Positions 7,233 through 16,105 of a stretch of 64,000 nucleotides of DNA are shown here, piece by piece (positions within the stretch are counted from its first letter, which is position 1; each line of letters starts with the position of its first letter). A program made the position numbers and the translations under genes. Origin of the DNA: Bacillota bacterium (GTDB taxonomy: Bacteria > Bacillota_E > JAJZYS01 > JAJYTV01); assembly GCA_021845645.1 (NCBI GenBank), contig JAJZVM010000001.1, positions 124,001 to 188,000 of the forward strand, written 5' to 3'. The notes under the pieces were generated by a model that worked only from the letters and a program-made list of their open reading frames with translations, did not search any database and was not told where the DNA came from.

Positions 7233-9097
7233 GCTTCCACGGCATGGGCATGGGCGGCAGCGGCATGCGCGGCGTGTGGGAGCAGCGCCGCTCGATCGGA
7301 TACCTCGAACAGGGCGGCAGGCCGACCCGCGAGACGGTGCGCAGGCTGCTCTCCGTGCTGCGGCCGCACCGCGCGCGCCTTGGTCTGGCGCTTGCCCTGA
7401 CGCTCGTCGGTATCGTGCTCGGCCTCGTGCCGCCGCTCCTGATGCGCCAGGTAATCGACGTCGCCATCGCGCGCAAGGACGTCGGCATGCTCGTCTACCT
7501 CGCCGCAGGGCTCGTGCTGTTCCCCGCCGCGGGCGCCGTGGTCTCGGTGGGGCAGAACTATCTGAACGCCGTGGTGGCGCAGGGGGTCATCCACGACCTG
7601 CGCGTCGCGATGTACGAGCACGGGCAGAAGCTGGGCATCGACTTTTTCACGCACACGCCAGGCGGTGAGATCCACTCCCGCCTCGTCAACGATCTGAACG
7701 CCGTGCAGCAGGTGCTCGGCACGATCCTCACCGGCTTCTTCGTCAACGTCATGACCATCATCCTGACGCTGGCCCTGATGCTTACCCTGAACTGGCAGCT
7801 CTCACTGCTCAGCATCCTCGTCCTGCCCGCCTTCGCCCTGCCTGTCCTGAGCTTCGGCCGGCGCACCTACGAGGCGATCACGCGCACGCAGGAGAGCCTG
7901 TCGCGCCTCACCGCCCACCTCGAGGAGACCCTGACGCTCTCGGGCATCATCGTGGTGAAGAGTTTCGGCACGCGCCTGCGCGAGGCGGAACGCTTCAGGT
8001 CCATGAGCCACGATGTACGCCGCTACCAGATCGAGCAGGGCATGATCGGGCGGTGGCTCGGGTTCGTCTTCTCCACCATGTCGGCCGTCGGTCCGGCCCT
8101 CCTGTACGGCTACGGCGGCTACCTCGTCATCACCGGAGCCGTGCAGATCGGCACGATCGTGGCCTTCGCCACCTACCTCGTGCAGCTCTACAGCCCCGCA
8201 TCCTCGCTCGCCGGCTCGAACACGACGCTCCTCGGCGGGCTGGCGCTGTTCGACCGCATCTTCGGGTTTCTCGACCAGCCGATCGGAGTGCCGGAACCGC
8301 ACGAGCCCGCGCCGGTCCAGGCCCAGGCGGGCGTGACGCCCGTGTCGCTGCGCTTCGACGATGTGCGCTTCAGCTATCGCGAGGGCGAGGAGGTCCTGCA
8401 CGGGCTGAGCTTTGAGGCCGCCGCGGGGGAGCTCACCGCCGTCGTCGGCCCGAGCGGCGCCGGCAAGAGCACCATCCTGTCGCTCGCGGCCCGCTTCTAC
8501 GATCCGGACGCGGGCCGGGTGCTGCTCGCGGACAGGCCGCTCACCGACCTCGCCGAGGACGACCTCAGGCGCCTGATGTCTGTCGTGACGCAGGAGCTCT
8601 TCCTCTTCCACCAGACGCTCGAGGAGAACATCCGCTATGGCCGGCCGGACGCGACGGCGCAGGACGTGGCCGCGGCGGTCGAGGCGGCTCAGCTCGGCGA
8701 ACTGGTGACCCAGCTGCCGGAGGGCCTGGCGACGGTCGTGGGCGAGCGGGGCTACCGCCTGTCCGGCGGGGAGAAGCAGCGGGTCGCGATCGCAAGGGCC
8801 ATCCTGCGCAACCCGTCGCTGCTGCTGCTCGACGAAGCCACGAGTTCACTCGACAGCCACGCCGAGCGGCTGATCCAGCAAGCACTCGCAGGACTCTTCC
8901 AGGGCCGTACGGTGGTCGCCATTGCCCACAGGCTGTCGACGATCCTCGCGGCGGACCAGATCCTGGTCGTCGATCAGGGCCGCATCGTAGAGCGCGGCCG
9001 CCACCAGGCCCTCCTGGCACAAGGCGGCCTCTACGCGCGCCTATACCACGAGCAGTTCGATCCAGGACTCGACGCAGCCGGCGAAGACCGGCGCTGA
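7229..9097 (+). CDS. ABC multidrug/lipid exporter, fused membrane and ATPase domains
   Basis: 622 residues: a short Met/Gly/His-rich N-terminus, six membrane helices (about 45-320), then an ATPase domain (about 365-600). The latter has Walker A GPSGAGKST, Q-loop VTQELF, signature LSGGEKQR, Walker B LLLLDEATSSLD and switch His in AIAHRLST, all intact. This is a type IV exporter half-transporter (MsbA/LmrA/BmrA class) that should act as a homodimer, since no partner gene is adjacent. It is translationally coupled to the MarR gene upstream (4-bp overlap), which suggests induction by the exported compound. Confidence 0.9.
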   Translation: MSFHGMGMGGSGMRGVWEQRRSIGYLEQGGRPTRETVRRLLSVLRPHRARLGLALALTLVGIVLGLVPPLLMRQVIDVAIARKDVGMLVYLAAGLVLFPAAGAVVSVGQNYLNAVVAQGVIHDLRVAMYEHGQKLGIDFFTHTPGGEIHSRLVNDLNAVQQVLGTILTGFFVNVMTIILTLALMLTLNWQLSLLSILVLPAFALPVLSFGRRTYEAITRTQESLSRLTAHLEETLTLSGIIVVKSFGTRLREAERFRSMSHDVRRYQIEQGMIGRWLGFVFSTMSAVGPALLYGYGGYLVITGAVQIGTIVAFATYLVQLYSPASSLAGSNTTLLGGLALFDRIFGFLDQPIGVPEPHEPAPVQAQAGVTPVSLRFDDVRFSYREGEEVLHGLSFEAAAGELTAVVGPSGAGKSTILSLAARFYDPDAGRVLLADRPLTDLAEDDLRRLMSVVTQELFLFHQTLEENIRYGRPDATAQDVAAAVEAAQLGELVTQLPEGLATVVGERGYRLSGGEKQRVAIARAILRNPSLLLLDEATSSLDSHAERLIQQALAGLFQGRTVVAIAHRLSTILAADQILVVDQGRIVERGRHQALLAQGGLYARLYHEQFDPGLDAAGEDRR

Positions 9098-9379
9098 GTC
9101 AGATCTCGCGCCGGAAGACGACATGGCTGCTCCCGGGTCTCCCGCGCCCCGTGTGACAGGGGTGCCGAGATCGGACGACGAGGTGCAGGCTCAGACCGCT
9201 CAGGCTACGTCCATCGACGTCCGCGGGCTGTCATGGCTCGCCGCGGCGCAGTGTCGTCACATCTATCGCCTCCGCTGGACCGCCGTTCGCCGGCGCCGGC
9301 CGTGTGCCAGACGCAACCGCGTGCTGCCCGCCGCACATGATAGGCTGGACGGCCGGCCGAACGGCGGCACTCGCCATGG
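9098..9379. other. intergenic stretch, no gene supported
   Basis: Open frames here (9123 onward on plus, 9205-9408 on minus) lack ribosome sites and resemble no protein I know. No RNA or repeat was recognised. The interval ends at the promoter of the metal regulator. Confidence 0.4.
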
Positions 9380-9409
9380 TTGCACAATCGTGCCGGTGTC
9401 ACATACACT
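9380..9409 (+). promoter_or_regulatory. sigma-A-like promoter of the mntR-type gene
   Basis: TTGCAC (9380-9385) and TACACT (9404-9409) are separated by 18 bp. Transcription would start near 9416, immediately before the AT-rich operator. Confidence 0.6.
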
Positions 9410-9420
9410 ACAAACAGAAA

Positions 9421-9438
9421 TTTTAGACATAACTAAAA
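9421..9438 (+). promoter_or_regulatory. DtxR/MntR-type operator
   Basis: TTTTAG-acataa-CTAAAA is a perfect 6-6-6 inverted repeat, strikingly AT-rich in this genome. A third copy of the half-site (GTTTTAG) follows at 9442-9448. It lies between promoter and start codon of the regulator, as expected for autoregulation. Confidence 0.7.
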
Positions 9439-9460
9439 CACGTTTTAGGGGGTTGTCCCG

Positions 9461-10132
9461 ATGCGCGGGCTCGCGCGTGAAGACTACCTGGCCGACATCT
9501 ACCGCCTGCAGTGCGAGCATCCGCAGGATCCCGTCAGCACGGGTTCCGTCGCGGATCGGCGCGGCGTCACCGCGGCCTCCGCCACCGCGATGTTCAAGCG
9601 CCTGGCACGTGACCGCCTGATCGTCTATCGCAACTATGGCGGCGTCTCGCTGACCCCCGAAGGCGAAGATCTGGCGCTCGGCGTCGTGCGGCGCCACCGG
9701 CTCGTGGAGCGCTTCCTCGCCGACGTGCTGCACATCCCCTGGCAGCAGGTGGACGCCTACGCGGACCAGATGGAGCACGCCCTGCCCGATGACGTCGTCG
9801 ATCGCATGGAAGCCCTGCTCGAGAATCCCTACACCTGCCCGCACGGCTACCCCATCCCCGACAAGCACGGGCACCTTGCCCAGCCGGATCTGGTGCTGCT
9901 GCGGGACCTGCCCGTAGGCGCCAGGGCCCGCGTCGCCCGCGTCAACGAGCGCATCGAGGGACTCCTGCCCTACGTCGAGGAGCTCGGGCTCGTACCGGGC
10001 AGTCTGCTGCAGGTGACCAGCCGCAACCCCGTGGATCTCAACATCGCCGTCGCAACCGGCGGCCGCCAGCACATCCTCGGCCTCCGCGTGTCGGAGGCCA
10101 TCTGGGTGGAGCCTCTGGAGCCGCGGGTCTAG
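9461..10132 (+). CDS. mntR: MntR/DtxR-family metal-dependent repressor with C-terminal FeoA-like domain
   Basis: 223 residues: winged helix (about 1-65), dimerisation/metal domain (66-140, with the CPHGYPIP segment), and an SH3-like FeoA domain (about 145-223, LPVGARARVARV...ILGLRVSEAIWVEP). At the primary metal site it has Asp in EDYL, where MntR has Asp8 and DtxR has Met10, and Asp-x-x-Glu-His in place of the DtxR Cys102. This points to manganese rather than iron, although MntR proteins usually lack the FeoA domain. AGGGGG precedes ATG 9461. It lies 39 bp upstream of an Nramp-type transporter, its likely target. Confidence 0.85.
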   Translation: MRGLAREDYLADIYRLQCEHPQDPVSTGSVADRRGVTAASATAMFKRLARDRLIVYRNYGGVSLTPEGEDLALGVVRRHRLVERFLADVLHIPWQQVDAYADQMEHALPDDVVDRMEALLENPYTCPHGYPIPDKHGHLAQPDLVLLRDLPVGARARVARVNERIEGLLPYVEELGLVPGSLLQVTSRNPVDLNIAVATGGRQHILGLRVSEAIWVEPLEPRV

Positions 10133-10171
10133 CACCCCATCCTCGAGACCGCCGCTGAAGGGAGGCGCTCC

Positions 10172-11545
10172 ATGGACGACGCACAATGGGAACACACATC
10201 TCCAGGCGGCGGTGAGGGCCGCCCGGAGATCACCCACGAGGACCGCGACCGCGCCCTCGACCGCCTCGCCGTCGCCCGGGCGCGTCGCTCCGGGGCCTTT
10301 CGGGGCCTGCGGGTGTTCTGGCTCCTGCTCGGGCCCGGCATCCTCGTCTTCCTGGGTGAGAACGACGCGCCCAGCATGCTCTCCTACGCCGCCACGGGCG
10401 CGCAGTTCGGCATTGGCTTCTTCCTGCCGTTCGTCCTCCTGACGTTTCTGATGGGCTTCGTCGTGCAGGAGATGACCCTGCGCCTCGGGGCCGTCACGCA
10501 CCGCGGACACGCCGAACTCATCTTCGACCGCTTCGGCGCCTTCTGGGGCTGGTTCGCCATGGGCGACCTGATGCTCGGCAACTTCCTCACGCTCGTCACG
10601 GAGTTCATCGGCATCCGCGCAGGTCTCGGCTTCTTCGGCGTGCCGCCGCTCGTTTCGGTCGCCGGGGCCGTGGTGATCGTACTGGTCGTCGTCACGACGG
10701 GACGCTACTGGACCTGGGAGCGCGCGACCCTGACGCTCGCCGCGTTCAACGCCCTGTTCATACCCGCCGCGCTGCTGAGCCATCCGCACTGGTCCGCCAT
10801 CGGCGGCGCATTCCTGCACTTCGGCCCGCTGCCGGGTGGCATCACGGGCGGCATGCTGCTCCTGCTCATGGCCGACATCGGCGCCACCGTGACGCCCTGG
10901 ATGCTGTTCTTCCAGCAGAGCTCCGTCGTCGACAAGGGCCTAACCCCCCGCGACATCGGCAGCGGCCGGCTGGACGCGCTGCTCGGCACCCTGCTGGCCG
11001 CCGCGTTCGGCATCGCGACCATCATCGCCGCCTCGCCGCTCTACCTGCACGGCGTCAGCGCCCAGAGCTTCCAGGCCGCCCAGTTCGCGCAGGCCCTGAC
11101 GCCCTGGCTGGGTCACGTCGGCGGCACGCTGTTCGCCCTCGGCATCTTCGAGGCGGGCATGGTGGCCGTCATCACCATCTCGACCTCCTCCGCCTACGCC
11201 TTCGGCGAGGTGCTGCACACGGGACACAGCCTCAACCGGCCGCCGCGCGAAGCGTGGCCGTTCTACGCCATCCTGCTCGCGTCGTCCATCCTCGCGGCGC
11301 TCCTGGTGCTCATCCCCGGCGCGCCGCTCGAGTACATCATCCTGATGGTCAACGTGATCGCCGTGCTCGCCATGCCGCCAGCCCTCGTCTTCCTGCTGCT
11401 GCTGGTGAACGACCCGCTGGTGATGGGCGAGCACCGCAACGGCCCGTGGGCAAATCTGTTCGGTGGCGGCATCACGATCTTCCTGATCGTCGTCGGCATC
11501 TTCTATGGCATCACGAGTGTCTTCCCGCACCTGATCGGCAGCTAG
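10172..11545 (+). CDS. Nramp (SLC11)-family divalent metal transporter with altered metal site
   Basis: 457 residues with a hydrophilic N-terminal 45 residues and eleven predicted helices in Nramp order. Helix 1 GPGILVFLGENDAPSM corresponds to the canonical GPG...DPGN. Asp is kept, but Asn is replaced by Ser and the PG turn is shifted. In helix 6 the canonical A-x-x-MPH reads ATVTPW, so the sulfur ligand Met is Thr and the His is Trp. Loss of that Met is known to relax discrimination against Mg and Ca in Nramp, and Nramp-related Mg transporters lack it. The partner MntR-type regulator argues for Mn, so the substrate is open. A 72-residue membrane protein follows 12 bp downstream. Confidence 0.82.
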   Translation: MDDAQWEHTSPGGGEGRPEITHEDRDRALDRLAVARARRSGAFRGLRVFWLLLGPGILVFLGENDAPSMLSYAATGAQFGIGFFLPFVLLTFLMGFVVQEMTLRLGAVTHRGHAELIFDRFGAFWGWFAMGDLMLGNFLTLVTEFIGIRAGLGFFGVPPLVSVAGAVVIVLVVVTTGRYWTWERATLTLAAFNALFIPAALLSHPHWSAIGGAFLHFGPLPGGITGGMLLLLMADIGATVTPWMLFFQQSSVVDKGLTPRDIGSGRLDALLGTLLAAAFGIATIIAASPLYLHGVSAQSFQAAQFAQALTPWLGHVGGTLFALGIFEAGMVAVITISTSSAYAFGEVLHTGHSLNRPPREAWPFYAILLASSILAALLVLIPGAPLEYIILMVNVIAVLAMPPALVFLLLLVNDPLVMGEHRNGPWANLFGGGITIFLIVVGIFYGITSVFPHLIGS

Positions 11546-11557
11546 GAGGGGATCGCA

Positions 11558-11776
11558 TTGCCGCCCAACCGCATGGACGTGGACATCGACAGCGACGACG
11601 TGCTCACCCTGCTCGAGGACGACCAGCTCGTGGCGGCCAAGGCGAAGGTGCGGCTCGGCCGGCGCAGCTTCTCGCCAGGACTGAAGGCCATCCTCTGGGC
11701 GCTCCGGGTCTACGTCGTCCTGATGCTGGTGCTGATCGCGGTCAAGGTGGTGCAGGCCGTCGGCGCCGGCCACTGA
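11558..11776 (+). CDS. small single-span membrane protein in the metal-transport operon
   Basis: 72 residues: an acidic N-terminal half (DVDIDSDDVLTLLEDD), then a basic patch and one hydrophobic helix (about 46-66, ALRVYVVLMLVLIAVKVV). I do not recognise a family. The start is TTG 11558 with AGGAGGGG nine bases upstream. It lies 12 bp after the Nramp stop, so it is almost surely translated from the same mRNA and could be an accessory subunit or regulator of that transporter. The acidic stretch might bind divalent cations (inference only). Confidence 0.6.
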   Translation: MPPNRMDVDIDSDDVLTLLEDDQLVAAKAKVRLGRRSFSPGLKAILWALRVYVVLMLVLIAVKVVQAVGAGH

Positions 11777-11802
11777 CACGTCGGCGCCGGCCACTGACAC
11801 GT
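11761..11802. repeat. 21-bp tandem duplication across a stop codon
   Basis: The unit beginning CGGCGCCGGCCACTGACACG occurs twice head to tail (11761-11781, 11782-11802). The first copy contains the last codons and stop of the small membrane protein and the second lies just after it. Probably a slippage duplication; no function inferred. Confidence 0.8.
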
Positions 11803-11809
11803 CGGCTTC

Positions 11810-12556
11810 TCATGCCAGGCGGAAGAGTTCCTTCAGGCGGCGGACGTGGCTGCGGCTGACCGGCACCTCGTCACGACTGCCCCTCATGCGCATGAGATAG
11901 GTGCCGTTGAAGAACGGCACGATCTCCGCCACCTCGTGCACCTGCACGAGGTAACCGCGGTGGCAGCGGAAGAAGCGGTCCTGCGGCAGGAGACTCTCCA
12001 TCTCCGTCAGCGTGGAGCCGCGCAGCTGGAGCTGGCGGCCCTCCGTCGTGACGAGATGCACGGCATCGCCTTGCGCCGTCAGGTACGAAATCTCGCCGAG
12101 CGCCACGGGAAAGGCGCTCTCCCCCTCGTGTCCCGCGAGGAAGCGGGGCGGTCCCTCCGCATGCGGCGCCGGGCCGGACTGCTGCCCCTGCCGCACCTGG
12201 CGCAGGCGCTCGATCGTGACCGCCAGCCGCACCGGGTCCACGGGCTTGAGGAGATAGTCCACGGCCTGGACGTCAAATGCCCGCAACGCGTGCTGGTCGT
12301 GGGCGGTGACAAACACGACGGATGGCCTGCCGTACTCCCCGGCCCTCAGGCGGTCCGCAAGCTGGACACCGTCCAGCGACGGCATCTGGATGTCGAGAAA
12401 GACGACGTCGTATGCCAGCGCCTCCAGGAGGGCCAGGGCTTCGCGCGCACTCTGCGCCTCGCCGATCACCTCCACGCCGCCCGCCCGCTCCAGCTGGTAG
12501 CGGAGCTCGGCGCGGGCCGGCGGCTCGTCGTCGACGATGAGCGCCCTCAGAGTCAT
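11810..12556 (-). CDS. lytT: LytTR-family response regulator
   Basis: 248 residues: receiver domain (about 4-118) with phospho-acceptor Asp in FLDIQMPSLDG, Thr/Ala in VTAHD and Lys in LKPVD; then a LytTR DNA-binding domain (about 145-246, with RGSTLTEME and RCHRGYLVQ). Such regulators bind direct repeats as dimers and often control murein hydrolase, bacteriocin or fermentation genes. The gene starts inside the stop of the kinase gene (ATGA overlap), so the pair is one operon. Its targets are not visible nearby; no lrgAB-like genes are present in the window. Confidence 0.9.
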   Translation of the reverse strand: MTLRALIVDDEPPARAELRYQLERAGGVEVIGEAQSAREALALLEALAYDVVFLDIQMPSLDGVQLADRLRAGEYGRPSVVFVTAHDQHALRAFDVQAVDYLLKPVDPVRLAVTIERLRQVRQGQQSGPAPHAEGPPRFLAGHEGESAFPVALGEISYLTAQGDAVHLVTTEGRQLQLRGSTLTEMESLLPQDRFFRCHRGYLVQVHEVAEIVPFFNGTYLMRMRGSRDEVPVSRSHVRRLKELFRLA

Positions 12557-13665
12557 GCCTCGGCCTCCTGGAGGTGCAGCGGCAGCTGCAGGAAGACAGC
12601 CGTGCCCCTGCCCTCGCGGCTGCGCAGCCGCAACCTGGCGGCGGTGCCATAGAGCGCCTCCAGCCGGCCTGCGATGTTGGCGATGCCGAGGCCCATCGAG
12701 CTCTCGTCCTGGCTGTAGAGGCGCCTGAGCCGGGCGGGCGGCAGGCCGACGCCGTCGTCCACCACGGCGAGCTGCAGGCGTGGACCGCGTCGCCTGGCGG
12801 TCACCGTCAGCCTGCCGCAGCCTTCTTTGGGCGCCAGTCCATGCACGACGCTGTTCTCGACGAGCGGCTGCAGCGAGAGCACCGGCAGCTGCGCGTGGAG
12901 CACGTCCGGCGCAATCTCCATGCGCACGCCGAGCCGCTCGCCGAACCGAGCCTGTTCCAGCCTGAGGTACTGCTCGACGAAGGCGGCCTCCTCGGCCACC
13001 GTCGTGCGCTCGCCGCGGTAGCTGATCGTATGCCGCAGAAACGCCGCCAGCTCCGTCAGCAGTTCGCGTGCCAGGTCTGGGTCCACGCGGCTCGCGGCGA
13101 TCACCGTGTTCAAGGTGTTGAAGAGGAAGTGCGGTCTGATCTGCGCCTGCAGGGCCTCGAACCTGGCCTGGGCCAGGAGTTCGCGCTGGTGCTCGTGCTC
13201 CTGCACCTCGGCCTGCAGGCTAAGAAGCTCGGAAATGCCGATCGCGAGGCGCCGCACGTAGTCCGGCATGGGGCCAGGCACCACGTCGTAGAGCTTGACC
13301 GTGCCGATCACCTCGCCCTGCAGCTTGAGGGGCGCGATCACGGCGGACTCGACGGCGCAGGGGCAGCCCTCGACGGGGCATTGGAGATCGGCCTTGCGCT
13401 CGATCGCCGCCACGTCGCCGGTGCGCAGCACCTGCCGCGTCGCGCGCGTCTGCACCGGTTGGCCTGGGTGCATGTGCGGGCAACCCCTGCCCTCGTAGGC
13501 GAGGATGCGCACGCTGTCGGTGATCGCGACGGCGGGCACCTTCGCGAGCCTCAGCAGGATGCGGGCGATATGCTGCGCCTGTTCCGCGGTCAGGCCGCGA
13601 CCCGAACGGGCCCGGGCGGCGCGCAGGGCAAGCGTGACGTCGAGCGGCCTGACTCTCTCCCCCAC
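12553..13665 (-). CDS. LytS-type sensor histidine kinase lacking the membrane domain
   Basis: About 370 residues: a cysteine-rich GAF domain (about 35-165, with RGCPHMHPGQPV and QCPVEGCPCAVE), a HisKA_7TM/His_kinase box QIRPHFLFNTLN (about 205) and a HATPase domain with N box VENSVVHG and DDGVGLPPAR. Full LytS/BtsS kinases carry 5-6 transmembrane helices before the GAF domain. None is present here, so this should be a soluble sensor. GTG 13665 is chosen because AAGGGGGGAG lies six bases upstream, and the residues before it look non-coding. It is followed by its LytTR partner with a 4-bp overlap. Confidence 0.85.
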   Translation of the reverse strand: MGERVRPLDVTLALRAARARSGRGLTAEQAQHIARILLRLAKVPAVAITDSVRILAYEGRGCPHMHPGQPVQTRATRQVLRTGDVAAIERKADLQCPVEGCPCAVESAVIAPLKLQGEVIGTVKLYDVVPGPMPDYVRRLAIGISELLSLQAEVQEHEHQRELLAQARFEALQAQIRPHFLFNTLNTVIAASRVDPDLARELLTELAAFLRHTISYRGERTTVAEEAAFVEQYLRLEQARFGERLGVRMEIAPDVLHAQLPVLSLQPLVENSVVHGLAPKEGCGRLTVTARRRGPRLQLAVVDDGVGLPPARLRRLYSQDESSMGLGIANIAGRLEALYGTAARLRLRSREGRGTAVFLQLPLHLQEAEA

Positions 13666-13961
13666 CTGAGGCTCCCCCCTTAAGTCGCCATTGTATGGTG
13701 CCGTGGCGGCCGGAGGAAGAGCAGCGCCAAGACCCAAGGGGCACCGCTGGCCGCGCCCGTTCTCCTATCCCTCGACGCGGAAGCGGCGCGTAGCCGCACG
13801 CCAGCGGTCCTGGTAGACGTCTTCAGGCGCTGACGTACAGGATGTGGATCGGCGCACCGATCTCGCGCTCCAGGTATGTGCGGCCAAGGACTGCTGCCCG
13901 ACGTCGAGGGCCGCTCGAGCGAGCCGGCGCCACCGCGAGGCAACGGGCCTGCGTCGCGACG
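13666..13961. other. intergenic stretch with no supported gene
   Basis: Between the kinase start and the oligopeptidase stop. A short minus-strand frame ending REIGAPIHILYVSA (stop near 13832) has coding-like third positions but no start or upstream continuity, so it may be a gene remnant. No terminator or RNA was recognised. Confidence 0.3.
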
Positions 13962-16004
13962 CTAGTCGGTGAGTCCGAGTTGGTGCAGCACGAACGCGTA
14001 CTCCTCGGCGTACTCCCTCAGACGCGCATAGCGACCCGACGAGCCGCCATGTCCGGCACCCATCAGGGTCTTCAAGACGAGGTCGTGGTCGTCCGTCTTC
14101 GTTGCGCGCAGCCGGGCGACCCACTTGAGCGGTTCCCAGAACGCCACGCGGGGGTCGTTCAGGCCCGTGTAGACATAGAGGTGCGGGTACTGCTGCGCAG
14201 CCACGTTGTCGTACGGGCTGTAGGACTTCATGTAGCGGTAGTCGTCGACCTGGGCCGGGTTGCCCCACTCGTCCCATTCGAGGCTCGTGAGGGGGATGCT
14301 CGCATCGAGCATCGTCGTCACGACGTCGACGAAGGGAACGCCGGCGGAGACGACCTGGAAGAGACCTGGCGCAAGATTGACGATCGCGCCCATCAGGAGT
14401 CCGCCTGCGCTGCGACCCATGGCCCCAAGGCGCTCCGGGGACGTCCAGCCCCGTCTGACCAGCTCTCGCGCGCAGGCGATGAAGTCGAGGAAGGTGTTGC
14501 GTTTGCGCAAGAGCTTGCCGTCTTCGTACCACGCGCGACCCATTTCGCCGCCGCCGCGCACGTGGGCGGTCACGAACACGACGCCGCGGTCGAGAAGCGG
14601 CAGAAGCTTCGGGTCGAAGGCGGGCTCGCTCGGCATACCGTACGAGCCGTAGCCGTAGAGGATCAGCGGCCGCTCCCGCAGCGGCCCGAGATCGCCGCGG
14701 TAGGCGGCGGACATCGGCACCTCCACGCCATCGTCCGCCAGGGCCCAGATCCGCTCCTGGCGATACGGTCCCGGCGCGTAGCCCGGCACCTCCTCCTGCT
14801 GCAGCATGTGGAGCTCGAGCGAACGCAGGTCGAGCTCGTAGATGGTCGCGGGCGTCAGGCGCGACGTATAGGCCACAAGGGCGAGGTCGGTATCGTAGGC
14901 CCTCTGGCTCCACACCTGCGCGACGTAGAGCGGTTCGGGCCAGCCGAGCCGTCTCAGGGCGCCATCGCGCAGGACCCAGACCTGCTGGAGGCCCTCCTCG
15001 CGCCCCTCGAGCAGTAAGGCCCCGGCAAACGGGTAGACGCGCTGCAGGTACACCTCAGGCCGGTACGGCAGGAGGGGCTGCAGGCGCGTCGCGTCGCGCC
15101 CGGGGCAGCGAAGCAGGCGAAAGTTCGGCGCATCCTTGTTCGTCAGGACGAGGAAGTCCTCGCCCCAGTCCTCCAGGTCGTACTCGACGCCATGCTCGCG
15201 CGGCTGAAACAGGGCAAGCTCGTCCAGCGGACGGTCGCAAGGCAGGTAGCGCACCTCCGCCGTCGTCTTGCTGGACGACTGCAGGAAGAGGTAGCGCCCG
15301 CTGCGCGAGCGCCCGAGCGAGAGGCGGAACGCGATGTCGCCTTCCTCGTAGAGGAGGGCGTCACCGCCCTGGTCGCCGAGCTCGTGGCGCCAGAGCCGGT
15401 AGGGCCGCTGCGCAGGGTCGACGGTGACGTAGAAGAGGTACCTGCCGCTGCCGTCCCATGCGAGGCTGTCCGCCAGGAAGACGTTCTCGATGCGATCGTC
15501 CAGCATGTGGCCTGCTGCGAGGTCCTTGACGCATGCGGTGTAGCGGTCCGTTCCGTCACGGTTCTCCAGGAATGCGAGGCGGCTGTGGTCCGGGCTGAGG
15601 CGCAAGAGCGTGACAGAGTAGAAGTCGAGGCCATTGGCGTGCTCGTTGACGTCGAGGATGACTTCCTCCGCCGCTGCGTCGAGCGTGTCGCGGGCTGCGG
15701 CGCGCTTTCTGGCGTAGATCGGGTAGCCCAGTCCCTTCTGGGTGCGGCGGTAGTAGAAATAGGGCCCGTCCTGCACCGCAGGCTCGACCCTGTCTTCGGC
15801 GATGTGGCCGAGCATCTCGTCGTACAGGCGGTCGGCAAGCGGCAGCAAGGGGGCCATGACCTCGTCGCGATAGCTGTTCTCGGCCACTATGTAGCTGAGG
15901 GTATCGGGATCGTCCCTGCGGCGCATCCACTGGTACGGGTCGGGGCGCACATCGCCGTGGAGCTCGTGCGCCATAGGCCTTTTCGGCGCGACTGGCGGCA
16001 GCAT
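13962..16004 (-). CDS. prolyl oligopeptidase family (S9A), oligopeptidase B-like
   Basis: 680 residues, close to oligopeptidase B (about 686). It has an N-terminal cap plus seven-bladed propeller (about 1-400) and a C-terminal alpha/beta hydrolase. Catalytic Ser in GRSAGG, Asp in TGLNDPRV and His in GAGHGG are in the right order. The family cleaves short peptides, type B after Arg/Lys; no signal peptide, so cytoplasmic. Start ATG 16004 has GCAGGAGG five bases upstream and the protein begins MLPPVAPKRP. The open frame upstream of it (to 16286) is a composition artefact. It lies 101 bp downstream of the DUF2953-like gene, transcribed the same way. Confidence 0.9.
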   Translation of the reverse strand: MLPPVAPKRPMAHELHGDVRPDPYQWMRRRDDPDTLSYIVAENSYRDEVMAPLLPLADRLYDEMLGHIAEDRVEPAVQDGPYFYYRRTQKGLGYPIYARKRAAARDTLDAAAEEVILDVNEHANGLDFYSVTLLRLSPDHSRLAFLENRDGTDRYTACVKDLAAGHMLDDRIENVFLADSLAWDGSGRYLFYVTVDPAQRPYRLWRHELGDQGGDALLYEEGDIAFRLSLGRSRSGRYLFLQSSSKTTAEVRYLPCDRPLDELALFQPREHGVEYDLEDWGEDFLVLTNKDAPNFRLLRCPGRDATRLQPLLPYRPEVYLQRVYPFAGALLLEGREEGLQQVWVLRDGALRRLGWPEPLYVAQVWSQRAYDTDLALVAYTSRLTPATIYELDLRSLELHMLQQEEVPGYAPGPYRQERIWALADDGVEVPMSAAYRGDLGPLRERPLILYGYGSYGMPSEPAFDPKLLPLLDRGVVFVTAHVRGGGEMGRAWYEDGKLLRKRNTFLDFIACARELVRRGWTSPERLGAMGRSAGGLLMGAIVNLAPGLFQVVSAGVPFVDVVTTMLDASIPLTSLEWDEWGNPAQVDDYRYMKSYSPYDNVAAQQYPHLYVYTGLNDPRVAFWEPLKWVARLRATKTDDHDLVLKTLMGAGHGGSSGRYARLREYAEEYAFVLHQLGLTD

Positions 16005-16105
16005 ATGTCCTCCTGCGGGCAAAGATGGCGACTTGCGTTGCTTCTTGTCCGCCCGCCCCTTTCCTTCCCTTGGGCCGAGAAGGCGTGTTCCAGTGGTCCT
16101 CGCTC

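Noticed and set aside
9263..10819. A 518-codon minus-strand frame across the MntR and Nramp genes
   Set aside because: Same shadow effect; its residues (Glu/Arg/His-rich) match no family and it has no ribosome site.
13765..14913. A 382-codon minus-strand frame overlapping the oligopeptidase 3' end
   Set aside because: It runs in another frame over the oligopeptidase, whose Ser-Asp-His triad marks the true frame.
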